Part shown: positions 1 through 7,687 of the stretch, piece after piece
How the letters are laid out: every line of letters begins with the position of its first letter
Numbering within the stretch: the first letter of the stretch is position 1
NCBI GenBank assembly: GCA_003222755.1
Contig: QHXA01000619.1
Coordinates: 1,667 to 12,421, forward strand
Reading direction: 5' to 3'
From: Acidobacteriota bacterium
GTDB taxonomy: Bacteria > Acidobacteriota > Terriglobia > 20CM-2-55-15
DNA: 10,755 nucleotides
Program-made: the position numbers and the translations under genes
The notes under the pieces: generated by a model
What the model was told of the DNA's origin: nothing
Database searches by the model: none
The model's input: only the letters and a program-made list of their open reading frames with translations

Positions 1-114
1 CATGAACGGTCCCGTGACGCTACGAGCCCCTTCATAGGTCAGATCGGCAAACAGATTCGCCACGCCGATCATGATCAGGAACCTGAACGCGGTGGACTTC
101 TGCTGATTCGTCAT
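1..114 (-). CDS. MFS transporter, N-terminal 38 codons only (runs off left edge)
   Basis: Reading leftward from the ATG at 112-114 gives 38 codons with no stop before the window edge. The peptide begins MTNQQKSTAFRFLIMIGVAN and continues into LFADLTYEGARSVTGPF. The pattern of a short polar N-terminus, a hydrophobic helix and then F-A-D-(M/L)-T-Y-E-G-A-R-S-(I/V)-T-G-P is one I recognise from a subfamily of major facilitator superfamily permeases, where it forms transmembrane helix 1 and the following loop. The substrate cannot be told from this fragment. It lies 60 nt downstream of the small ORF at 175-369 and in the same direction as that ORF and the VOC gene, so the three may be co-transcribed. 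No strong Shine-Dalgarno sequence is visible before the ATG. The family call rests on recall of the motif, not a search. Confidence 0.72.
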   Translation of the reverse strand, partial: MTNQQKSTAFRFLIMIGVANLFADLTYEGARSVTGPFM

Positions 115-174
115 CGAAGATCTTACCCACCGCTAACACCAATCCTAGACTGCCAGCGTGAACTGCGATAGATC

Positions 175-369
175 CTAAATTCCGAGTTCCTGCTCCAGCT
201 TTGTGACGGCGTCGACATTCTTTTCGAATCCATCGCCGTTGAAGATTTGATTTTTCTTCTTTTCGCCTGCCTTAGGTACGCTGAGATATGAATTTTGCCG
301 CAGTTCCGATCTTAGCGTGAAGGAACGTTGGTCCTTCGCTAAACGCATTCCAACGCCCTGCAGTATCAA
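175..369 (-). CDS. Small hypothetical protein, 64 codons or fewer
   Basis: This leftward frame could start at a TTG (367-369) whose last two bases overlap the VOC stop codon (TTGA), or at an ATG (346-348) giving 57 residues. The product is hydrophilic and lysine-rich, with no signal peptide, membrane segment or cysteine, and ends in KNVDAVTKLEQELGI. I do not recognise a family. It could be a small cytoplasmic protein, the C-terminal scrap of a lost gene, or chance. The position between two same-direction genes and the tight overlap favour translation. The rare TTG start and lack of homology recall argue against certainty. Confidence 0.35.
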   Translation of the reverse strand: MILQGVGMRLAKDQRSFTLRSELRQNSYLSVPKAGEKKKNQIFNGDGFEKNVDAVTKLEQELGI

Positions 370-743
370 TGAGCGGGTTCGAACAGTTCTATCGGGTTGC
401 CGAACGGGTCCTCGAGAATTATCTGAGAGCCTCCGACTCCTTTGACAATGTCGTTGCGGAAATGGAGCCCCGCGGCGGCGAGTCGCTTGACCTCTGCGGA
501 CAGATCGGCGACTGGCAATTGAATGCGGTTCCAGCCGCCCGGCAGGGGCTGACGGCCATCTGGCATGGGACGTCGGCCTGAACTTGCCGGTCCACTCAGC
601 AGTAGCCGCAGAGCACCGCGGGTAACCGATGCGAAAGCCGGAAGAGCTTCGGACTCAACTGTGAAACCAAGGTACTTTGTGTAAAAGGTGATGGCGGCGG
701 CGACATCATCAATCATGTAACGGACCGTTGCTGTGTCTGCCAT
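366..743 (-). CDS. VOC (glyoxalase/bleomycin-resistance) family protein
   Basis: This is a complete 125-residue protein, the usual size of a single-domain vicinal-oxygen-chelate protein with two beta-alpha-beta-beta-beta modules. Module 1 opens with VRYMIDDVAAAITFYTKYLGF (the D-D-V-x-x-A-I-x-F-Y-x-x-x-L-G-F signature). Module 2 opens with WNRIQLPVADLSAEVKRLAAAG and closes with ILEDPFGNPIELFEP, the classic D-P-x-G-N-x-I-E-L ending whose Glu often binds metal. The usual first-module metal-ligand His is absent (Arg8-Tyr9 lies there), as in many members of this branch, so glyoxalase I chemistry should not be assumed. The start is well supported: the GGAGGT complement at 752-757 sits 8 nt before the ATG. 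The substrate is unknown. It is the first gene of the leftward group leading to the MFS transporter. Confidence 0.9.
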   Translation of the reverse strand: MADTATVRYMIDDVAAAITFYTKYLGFTVESEALPAFASVTRGALRLLLSGPASSGRRPMPDGRQPLPGGWNRIQLPVADLSAEVKRLAAAGLHFRNDIVKGVGGSQIILEDPFGNPIELFEPAH

Positions 744-840
744 TTTGTTTTACCTCCAACGAATTTGTTGGCAGTCTTCGACTGTTTTCGTTCAGCGCAT
801 CAAGTCACCTTCGAATCAGTTGCCCGCCGCGGCCGCACAC

Positions 841-1094
841 AAGGTTGAATGGAATTCCACCATTCTGGTCCCTTACGATCGCTTTCGATTCATTGTGGAA
901 TACAACTGGAATACGAACAAATGGAATCACGGCGGCCAGGACGATCAGAAGTACGTCACGCCTGGAATCGTTTGGGATTTCCAGGAGTGTGGGAATTCAG
1001 CGTCGGGAGTGCGATCGGCGTGAACCACGACGCCGAAGAGTTCCGCATCATCGCACGAGTTATTTATCACTTCGATATCGGCCAGCGTCACTAG
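841..1094 (+). pseudogene. Remnant of an outer-membrane beta-barrel (transporter-like) protein, C-terminal part
   Basis: Two overlapping rightward frames join into one plausible protein end. The first frame (about 841-981) reads KVEWNSTILVPYDRFRF, then IVEYNWNTNKWNHGGQDDQK and YVTPGIVWDF. The second (981-1094) continues PGVWEFSVGSAIGVNHD, then AEEFRIIARVIYHFDIGQRH and stops at TAG 1092-1094. Alternating aromatic/hydrophobic strands and an ending close to Y-H-F-D are typical of beta-barrel outer-membrane proteins. The second frame picks up by re-reading c981, so the simplest lesion is loss of one C in the run at 980-982. No start codon, Shine-Dalgarno or signal peptide is seen for it. Upstream, positions 744-840 give no recognisable N-terminal domain, so about 85 residues remain of what was probably a longer protein. 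The family assignment is an inference from pattern. Confidence 0.55.
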
Positions 1095-1313
1095 ACCCGA
1101 CAGACTTCTTGACAATCTCGAAGAACCAGCGTTAGCTACTTCATATTATTCCGATCCAGACATCGCAATTTTGAAGGGGAAATTCTTTTCCTCACGCTCT
1201 TGATGCCATCGCCAGTCGGTGGGCAATGACCACTACCACCGCACGACCTTGAGGCGTGGCTGCATTTACGGCATCAGATCCTGTCTGCGAACACCGATTA
1301 AAAAGGGGGGATT
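1095..1313. other. Intergenic region upstream of the TonB receptor
   Basis: No gene is seen here. A TTGACA hexamer at 1109-1114 resembles a -35 box, but the hexamer 17 nt downstream (ttagct) is a poor -10 and the better TATTAT at 1144-1149 is too far away, so no promoter is called. A weak 7-bp imperfect hairpin lies at 1176-1193. Just before the receptor start, the purine run AAAAGGGGGG (1301-1310) provides a strong Shine-Dalgarno three bases before the ATG at 1314. Confidence 0.5.
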
Positions 1314-4300
1314 ATGTCAGGTGGTACACATAGAATGCGCGCGTCATTCAGATTGGGAGTGAGGATTATTGGATTGATCGTGTTGGGAAGTTGCCTGGTC
1401 TCTGGTCAAAGTGCCACGGCAACGATCGTGGGTGTAGTGCGGGATACCTCGGGAGCGTTGGTGCCGGGGGTGAGTATTACTGCCAAACATGTCGACACGG
1501 GGCTCACGCGTGGCTGTGAGCACTGAGAGCGGCGGCTACAATGTTCAGTTTCTCCCGGTCGGAGCCTATGAAATCACTACAAACATGCCGGGCTTCAAGC
1601 AGGCAGTGCGCAGCGGGATCAATCTCGTCGTCGGCCAGCAAGCTGTTATCGATCTGACGCTGGAGGTGGGAGCTGCCGCAGAGCTAGTAACGGTGACCGA
1701 GGAAGCTCCGCTCGTGAACACGACGCTGAGCTCGACCTCAGGATTGATCACTGAGCAGCAGGTGAAGGACCTGCCGCTGAACGGGCGCAGTTTCGATCAG
1801 CTTCTGGTTCTCAATGTCGGCGTTATCAACAATACATCGAACATGGGAGGAGGGGGCGGTTTCCCCGCATTCTCCGTGGCGGGCCATCGGCAGGAAACCA
1901 ATCGATTTATGATCAACGGAGTCGACTGGGTTGGGGGGAACGCGACCGGCCAGTACATTACGCCCCAGGGGGCCAGCACCCAGTTGCTAGGGGTAGAGGC
2001 CGTGCGGGAATACAACGTCCTCGAGCACACTTATGGCGCCGAGTACGGGAAACGGGCCGGAGGGCAGGTCAGCATTGTGACCTCTTCTGGAACGAACCAA
2101 TGGCATGGCGATGTCTTCGAGTATCTGCGCAACAGCGCTCTGGATGCCAAGAGCTTCTTCGAAGCCGCCAAGGGTCCGTTCAAACGGAATCAATTTGGAG
2201 GAGAATTTGGAGGAGCGCTGGGAGGCCCCCTGAAGAAGGACAAGATGTTCGTGTTTGGGAACTATGAAGGATTCCGCCAACGGCTAGCACAGAGCAGCCG
2301 CGGGATTTATCCTGATGTGCAATCCCGCCAGGGTCTTTTGCCTTGTTACCTCGCGTTCCCGAATACGCCGAGCGCCTGTACGGACCGCGCAGCCTTCGTC
2401 CCGGTTCCCAATCTGAAGCAAGGCATGCTGCCATTTGCTAACGCATTCTGGCCGTCGCCCAATGGTCCCGAGGTACTCAGTGTGGACGGTCTGCCTACGG
2501 GAACCGCCTACAACTACAACAGTGCGGTGCAGAAGATTTACGAAAATTTTGTGCTGACCCGTTTTGACTACGTCGTCTCCGCCAAAGACTCTCTCTTCGC
2601 GAACTACACCATCAGCGATGGAGAGAGGGATTCGCCGCAGGCGGACTCGAACTATACGCAGTTCGTTCCACTGCGCAGCCAAACGGTGGGCTTCACGGAA
2701 ACGCATGTTCTGTCCCCCAGTGTCGTCAATTCCGCGACCTTGGGGTGGGTTCGTCCGTATGGAGGCCAGGTCACTGCTCCCAATGGTCTTGGCGGGGCAG
2801 TTCCGGCAAGCCTGATATTTCTTCAGGGGGGTAATCCCGGATCGCTTGTCATCGGAGGCGGCGCGACCACAGTCGCCCCGGCCTCCGTTACGCCGGCGCC
2901 AGGCACCAACCCGCTTGTCGGTATCCGAGAATACTACAGCGTCGCTGATGACCTGCGCTTCACTAAAGGCAAGCATTCTTACAGCGCGGGCGTTTGGATA
3001 CAGCGGATACACCAAAACCAGTCAGGGTCAGCTCAGTTTTCAGCAGGAGGCGCAAGCTATGGCACCATGCTGACATTTCTCCAGGATATCCCGAGCAATC
3101 CATTTAACCTCAACCGGAATCCTGTCATGCTTGGTTACCGGACGACCGAAGGCGCCTGGTATTTCCAGGATGAAATGAAGGTCCGTTCGAATCTCACGCT
3201 GCGTCTGGGGTTGAGGCACGAGATGACGGACGGGTGGAATGAAGTGGCGGGCCGCTGTTCAAACTACACATTTGACAAAAACTTTGTGATCTCGACGGAA
3301 CCGCGCATAGGCCATTCATGCCTGACGGAGAACCACGCCACATTGTTGTTGCAGCCGCGCGTCGGCCTGGCGTGGGATCCGACCGGGACGGGAACCTGGG
3401 CGGTGCGGGCTGGCTTCGGGATTCATAACGATCTTGCGGATAGCCTTGCGAACCGGACCTACGCCAATCCACCGTTTAACGCGCGCGAGCAGTTGACGGG
3501 TCCGACGCTCTCTCTCATTCCGATTCCGAAGAACGTCCCACTGCCGCCCACGTGCGGCCCGTCGGTACCTCAACCCTGCTCGATCTTTAGTCCCGGCGGT
3601 GTCGATCCAGTCATGTTCACACCCACAAGCCAACAATGGAGCTTGACGGTGGAACGCGGGATCGCGAGAGACCTCATGCTTTCGGTGGGTTATATCGGGA
3701 ATGAGGCCTACCACACTCCGCTTTCTGTGAATGCCAATGCCGCGCCGCCCCAGCTATGCGCGAATTCGCAGGGATGCATCAGCGGCGGGACAGGCACCAA
3801 TGGCAACCCTGTCCCCGTCAGTCAAAGGGTTTTGGTGGCGCAAGGGACGTTATACCACCCGCCGGCGACACGCCCGAACCCTTACGTGGGTAGCGGCACT
3901 CAATGGTTCAATCAAGGGACGTCGAGCTACCATGCTCTGAATGTCTCCCTGGTGAAGCGCATTAGCCGGGGGCTCGCTTATAAAGCGAATTATACCTGGG
4001 GAAAAGTGATGGATTTGAATTCGGCCATTCTGGCGCCTTCCGCTGGAAACGAGCCATCGAATATCCCTAGTCCGTATTATCGCAGGCAGCTGAACCGCGG
4101 GGTCGCATCCTACAGCGTCGCCCAACAGTTCAACACAAACTTCAGCTATCTGTTGCCGTTTGGGAGCGGACAACGCTTCGGAAGCGGCGCCAGCGGGGTT
4201 GTCGATAAGCTCATCGGCGGCTGGCAATGGAATGGGAGTGTCCGCGTTGAGGGCGGGTTCCCCTTCACGCCGCTTGCCGGCTCCAACACTACCGGGACTG

Positions 4301-4680
4301 GCGACGCCAGTAATTCCGACGTACCCAACTGGAATCCGAATTTTAAGGGGCCGGTGATTTTGGGGACACCGGATCATTGGTTCGATCCGAGAGCCTTCGT
4401 GCTGCCGGTCCAAGGGACGTTCGGGAACGTATCGCGCGGGGCGCTCCGTGGGCCGGGCCTGTTCAACGTCGACACGTCGTTCTTGAAGAAGATAAGAATC
4501 AGTGAGGGACTGAATTTGCAGTTCCGCGCCGAGGCGTTCAATGTTCTCAATCACCCGAATTTCGCATTCCCGAATGAGGTCGTATTCGCGGGCGCCGAGT
4601 ACAGCTCCTCGGGCGGGGTCATTACAAATACCGCCACGACGTCACGGCAAATCCAGTTCGCGCTGAAGCTCATGTTCTGA
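1314..4680 (+). CDS. TonB-dependent receptor with carboxypeptidase-regulatory-like N-terminal domain (frameshifted near 1512)
   Basis: This is an outer-membrane receptor of about 1,120 residues that would import or bind a large ligand using TonB energy. The first frame (1314-1526) carries a signal peptide (hydrophobic RIIGLIVLGSCLVSG) and ATIVGVVRDTSGALVPGVSI, the opening of a CarboxypepD_reg-like domain. The second frame (open across 1489-4680) resumes AVSTESGGYNVQFLPVGAYE, completing that domain. The plug follows: TVTEEAPLVNTTLSSTSG, DLPLNGRSFDQLLVLNVGV, FMINGVDWVGG and QVSIVTSSGTNQWHGDVFEY. A long barrel follows, ending in IQFALKLMF with the C-terminal Phe used by the BAM machinery. Such receptors are greatly expanded in Acidobacteriota and their ligands are usually unknown. 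No SusD-like partner is present. The frames join at about 1509-1513 (one base extra or two missing). Without the N-terminal frame, the 1489 ATG would lack a signal peptide. Confidence 0.92.
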
Positions 4681-4697
4681 GTAGAAGTTTATACAAG

Positions 4698-4738
4698 AAA
4701 TTCCCCTGCTCGACTGAGGTCACTGAGCAGGGGAGTTT
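4698..4738 (+). terminator. Intrinsic terminator after the TonB receptor
   Basis: A 14-bp stem with one G-U pair (arms 4698-4711 and 4725-4738, core CCCCTGCTC / GAGCAGGGG) encloses a 13-nt loop and begins 17 nt after the receptor stop. The right arm ends in TTT and is followed by CTGTCCTT. The left arm begins with AAA, so the structure could also stop leftward transcripts. It sits between two convergent genes (stops at 4680 and 4819), which fits a bidirectional terminator. Confidence 0.8.
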
Positions 4739-4818
4739 CTGTCCTTCCGACCGGTTTCATCTCTCTACAAACCTAAACACTCGCGTAGCTAATCCCTGTC
4801 GAAGATCTCACGAATTGT

Positions 4819-6050
4819 CTAGCGCGGTTCGATCCTGAGCAGGGCGCCGTCCTCTTCTGCGGTCAGGACGTAGAGCAGGCCATCCGGGCCCTGGCGCACG
4901 TCGCGAATACGCTGCTTGAGCTCCATCAGCATCGGCTCGCGCCGCAATTCCTCCCAGCGCTCGTTGAAGACAATCCGCTGAATCTGCCCGGTTCCGGGAA
5001 TGCCGCCTTCACGCAGGCCGCCTACGAACAGGTTCCGTTTCCAGTGAGGAAAGCGCTCTCCCGTGTAGAACGTCATGCCCGTGAGCCCAATCGATGGCAG
5101 CCACACGATGGTCGGGTCCTCCATTCCCGGTCGAAATGGGTGCGCCGAGATGAGGGCGCCCCAATAGTCGCGCCCGTAGCTAACGAGCGGCCATCCGTAA
5201 TTGCGCCCGGCGCGCAGCACATTGAGTTCGTCGCCGCCATTGGGTCCCTGCTCCGTCTCCCACAGATCACCCGTCTCCGGGTTTACGGCGAGCCCGTGGC
5301 CGTTCCGATGACCGCTCGTGAAGATCCCTGGCTTGAACCCAGCGCGGCCGACGAAGGGATTGTCGTCGGGAATGCTGCCGTCGTCGCGCAGCCGCACGGT
5401 CTTGCCGGCACAGTCGGCGATCCTGGAGCGCTGATGCTCATGTACAGCATGCCATCGCGCCCAAACGTTATGCGCGACGCTTCGGTGTCCATGGCACCCG
5501 ATTCGAAGATATTGTGCACGTCGACGAGTGCCGTGCCGTTCCATGTCCCACGGGCGAGGACTGTCTCGCCAGCGTCACCCCCCGCCGGTTTGTGGTAAGC
5601 GAGATATACCCATTTGTTCTCGTCGAAATGCGGGTGCAGGGCGACGTCCATCAGCCCCTGAAGTCCTCTCGGTCCGCCGGTTTGGACTGGTGGCACTCCG
5701 GCAACGGCAGAGGAAACGAGTGTTCCGTTGCGCACGATTCGCAGACGACCGCACCGTTCCGTCACGAGCATCGCGCCGTCTGGGAGGAAGGCGACCGACC
5801 ACGGTTGCTGCAACCCTTTGGTGACCACGACAACCCGCAGATTCCGTTCCTCAGCCGATTCGAAGTTGAGGTTGCCGTCAGGCAGCGCAGGTGGTTCCCA
5901 AATGATCGGCGGGGGCGCATCACTCTTGTTGCGTTCATGCGGAGCGAACGTCTGCTTCCGCAACTGCTGAACGCCGCTGCCCATGACTGCGGCCGTTGCA
6001 GCAGCTATGGCTCACCCCCACCGGAGCCACAACCGTCTGGAGGATTTCAT
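4819..6050 (-). pseudogene. PQQ-dependent sugar dehydrogenase (glucose/sorbosone dehydrogenase family), interrupted by an in-frame TGA and a frameshift
   Basis: In intact form this is a secreted six-bladed beta-propeller of about 410 residues that oxidises aldose sugars with PQQ. Family signatures appear in order: QQPWSVAFLPDGAMLVTER (about residue 80), GLQGLMDVALHPHFDENKWV, GRDGMLYMSISAPG, then in a second frame GKTVRLRDDGSIPDDNPF, GIFTSGHRNGHGLAVNPETG, EQGPNGGDELNVLRAGRNYG and a C-terminal RDVRQGPDGLLYVLTAEEDG. The two frames join at about 5418-5424, where the loop that usually precedes the G-K-x-(V/L)-R-L segment seems about ten residues short. The ATG at 6048-6050 has a good Shine-Dalgarno and starts MKSSRRLWLRWG; a TGA follows at codon 13 (6012-6014), after which AIAAATAAVMGSG continues in frame, so the signal peptide is split by a stop. 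A later ATG at 5982-5984 has no Shine-Dalgarno and would lack export. It converges on the TonB receptor. The family call is secure; function in this form is doubtful. Confidence 0.88.
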
Positions 6051-6056
6051 GTACTG

Positions 6057-6061
6057 CTCCT
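6057..6061 (-). promoter_or_regulatory. Ribosome binding site deciding the PQQ dehydrogenase start
   Basis: AGGAG on the leftward strand lies 6 nt before the ATG at 6048-6050. It is the reason to place the original start at 6050 rather than at the in-frame ATG at 5982-5984, which has no such site. It implies that the TGA at 6012-6014 lies inside the reading frame. Confidence 0.65.
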
Positions 6062-6284
6062 GCAAAGAAATGTGCAACCTGCGTTCCTTTGATGCGCGGA
6101 CCCGTACGGGTTCGTGCGGAACGTTCGGGGAACTAATCGGATGGGCAGTATTTCACGACAGAATTCCTCGCGCAGAACCACGACGTTTTGAATGTGCCCG
6201 GTTGGAATTCCCTGGTCCAGACTTCGGTCACTAGGTCTGCGCAGCGCTCATTGCGCCCGAATGTTGCATTTGTGCGTGCCCGAA

Positions 6285-6303
6285 CGCGGGCTGAAAGCCC
6301 GCG
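6285..6303. repeat. GC-rich perfect palindromic hairpin, REP-like
   Basis: CGCGGGCT-gaa-AGCCCGCG is a perfect 8-bp stem with a 3-nt loop, 34 nt beyond the DUF1552 stop codon on the downstream side. No T-run follows on either strand, so it is not a classical intrinsic terminator. I recall similar GCGGGCTGAAAGCCCGC palindromes as dispersed intergenic repeats in acidobacterial genomes, but only one copy is visible here. It may protect the 3' end of the DUF1552 transcript. Confidence 0.5.
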
Positions 6304-6337
6304 GACTACATACCTGATTGAAACGGTGTTCCGAGTG

Positions 6338-7687
6338 TCAGAGTCCGGAGAGTTCCTTGAGTTGTCCGGTGCTATCGCCGAGCTTCTCGGTCGGGACTCC
6401 GAGGCTGCCAAGCAGCGTCAGCTGCAGGTTTGTCAGCGGCGTGTGGTCGGGATAGACAAGGTGGCGGCCGCCCTTGATGGTTCCCGCGCCTCCGCCCACC
6501 ACCAGAGTCGGCAGCGGACCGTGGGTATGGCGATCGCTGTGGCTGATACCGCCTCCGTACAAAAGGATCACGTGATCGAGCAGCGACCCGTCGCCATCCG
6601 GCGTCGATCGCAATTTCTCCAGGTAACTGGCGAACAGCGCGATGTGATACGTCTGGATCTTGGCGCACTTCTCCATCTTCTCTGGAAGGTTCTGGTGATG
6701 CGTCAGTGGATGATGAGGCTCGGGAACGCCGATCTGCGGGTAGGGCCGCCCATTCTGTTCGCGGCCATACATGAAGGTGGTCACCCGTGTCAGGTCGGAC
6801 TGGAAGGCCAGCAACTGCAGGTCGTAGAGAAGTCCGACGTGCGCCTCGAACCCATCGGGAATACCCTCAGGCCGCCCCACGTCGGGCACGTCTTTGGCGC
6901 TTTGTTCCTCAGCCTTCTGGATACGTCGTTCGACGTCACGAAGTGACGCAAGGTAGTCGTTCACTTTCCGGTTGTCGCCCGGACCGAGTTTCCGCTGCAG
7001 CGCCTTGACGCGGTCCGTGATCGAATCGAGAATGCTCCGGTCCTGTTGCAGACGCGACGCACGCACACGCCCATCGGTGCTGTCGCTCGTGCCGAACAGC
7101 CGCTCGAAAACCACGCGCGGGTTGTTTTCCGCCATCAGGGGCAGGGTCGGCGTGAGCCACGAAAGCGTGCTGCTGTACGCGCAGCTGTAGCCCACATCGC
7201 AGGCTCCCACCAGGCTGGCATCGTCCACTGTGAGCTGCAGCGATGAGAGCTGGGTTTCGCGTTCGAACGCCTTCGCCGCGATCTGGTCCATCGAGATCCC
7301 GTTTTCAACGACTGTGTCCGACCTCTTCACGTGCACGCCCGTCAAGTACGTTCCTGAGGCGCGCGAGTGGTCTCCGCCGCCATCGCCAAGCGCTTCCGCC
7401 TGATCGCTGTAGAGTCCCGTGACGACGACGAGTTTGTCGCGGAACGGCTCGAGCGGCGAGAGCACCGGCGAGAACTGGAACTCTGTGCCCACTCCCTTTG
7501 GCAGCCACTTATCGTAGATAACGCCGTTTGGATGGTAAACGACACCGAAGCGGCGCACTGCTTTCGCCGGCGTGTTTTGAGCGGCCGTTAGCGCCGGCAC
7601 CATTGCGTCCAACAAGGGCAAGGCGACTGCCGTTCCGATCCCGCGAAGCACGGCCCGGCGCGAAATGGTTTTCTTGGTGACGATCAT
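6338..7687 (-). CDS. DUF1552 domain-containing protein with Tat signal
   Basis: This is a complete 449-residue protein, close to the usual length of DUF1552 proteins. The N-terminus has a twin-arginine signal (TISRRAVLRGIGTAVALPLL, ending near DAMVPALTAA), so it should be folded before export. The mature part starts with RRFGVVYHPNGVIYDKWLPKG and includes GGGDHSRASGTYLTG, YSCAYSSTLSWLTP, NPRVVFERLFG, DVERRIQKAEEQ and a C-terminal LLYGGGISHSDRHTHGPLP followed by LPTLVVGGGAGTIKGGRHL, all of which match my recall of the family. The His-rich stretches (GDHSR, EPHHPLTHH, HSDRHTHG) could bind metal. The reaction is unknown; the H-s-D-R-H-x-H-G-x-L-P region resembles DUF1501/sulfatase-like proteins, so hydrolase activity is possible but unproven. 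The ATG overlaps the stop of the DUF1592 gene by 4 nt (7684-7687), with AGGAG at 7697-7701, so translation is probably coupled. Confidence 0.95.
   Translation of the reverse strand: MIVTKKTISRRAVLRGIGTAVALPLLDAMVPALTAAQNTPAKAVRRFGVVYHPNGVIYDKWLPKGVGTEFQFSPVLSPLEPFRDKLVVVTGLYSDQAEALGDGGGDHSRASGTYLTGVHVKRSDTVVENGISMDQIAAKAFERETQLSSLQLTVDDASLVGACDVGYSCAYSSTLSWLTPTLPLMAENNPRVVFERLFGTSDSTDGRVRASRLQQDRSILDSITDRVKALQRKLGPGDNRKVNDYLASLRDVERRIQKAEEQSAKDVPDVGRPEGIPDGFEAHVGLLYDLQLLAFQSDLTRVTTFMYGREQNGRPYPQIGVPEPHHPLTHHQNLPEKMEKCAKIQTYHIALFASYLEKLRSTPDGDGSLLDHVILLYGGGISHSDRHTHGPLPTLVVGGGAGTIKGGRHLVYPDHTPLTNLQLTLLGSLGVPTEKLGDSTGQLKELSGL

Larger units (their letters stand above)
6051..6337. other. Gap between the DUF1552 and PQQ dehydrogenase genes
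   Basis: These 287 bases hold the PQQ gene's Shine-Dalgarno at one end and a GC-rich hairpin (6285-6303) at the other. Short open frames exist on both strands but show no family pattern, signal peptide or ribosome binding site, so I call no gene. A promoter for the PQQ dehydrogenase may lie here, but I see no convincing -35/-10 pair. Confidence 0.5.

Noticed and set aside
1109..1149. Promoter for the TonB receptor (TTGACA at 1109-1114)
   Set aside because: The hexamer at normal spacing does not resemble a -10 box and the better TATTAT is 29 nt away; acidobacterial promoters are too poorly constrained to call.
1509..1513. Programmed ribosomal frameshift in the TonB receptor
   Set aside because: No slippery heptamer or nearby pseudoknot-like element is visible at the junction, and the first frame ends only a few codons later; mutation or sequencing error is simpler.
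6012..6014. TGA as a recoded sense codon (alternative genetic code or selenocysteine)
   Set aside because: TGA ends the VOC, TonB receptor, DUF1592 and ankyrin genes in this window, and no selenocysteine insertion structure or catalytic reason is apparent inside a signal peptide.
6188..6946. Rightward 252-codon frame across the end of the DUF1552 gene
   Set aside because: Most of it is the antisense of the DUF1552 coding region; no ribosome binding site or recognisable domain is present.
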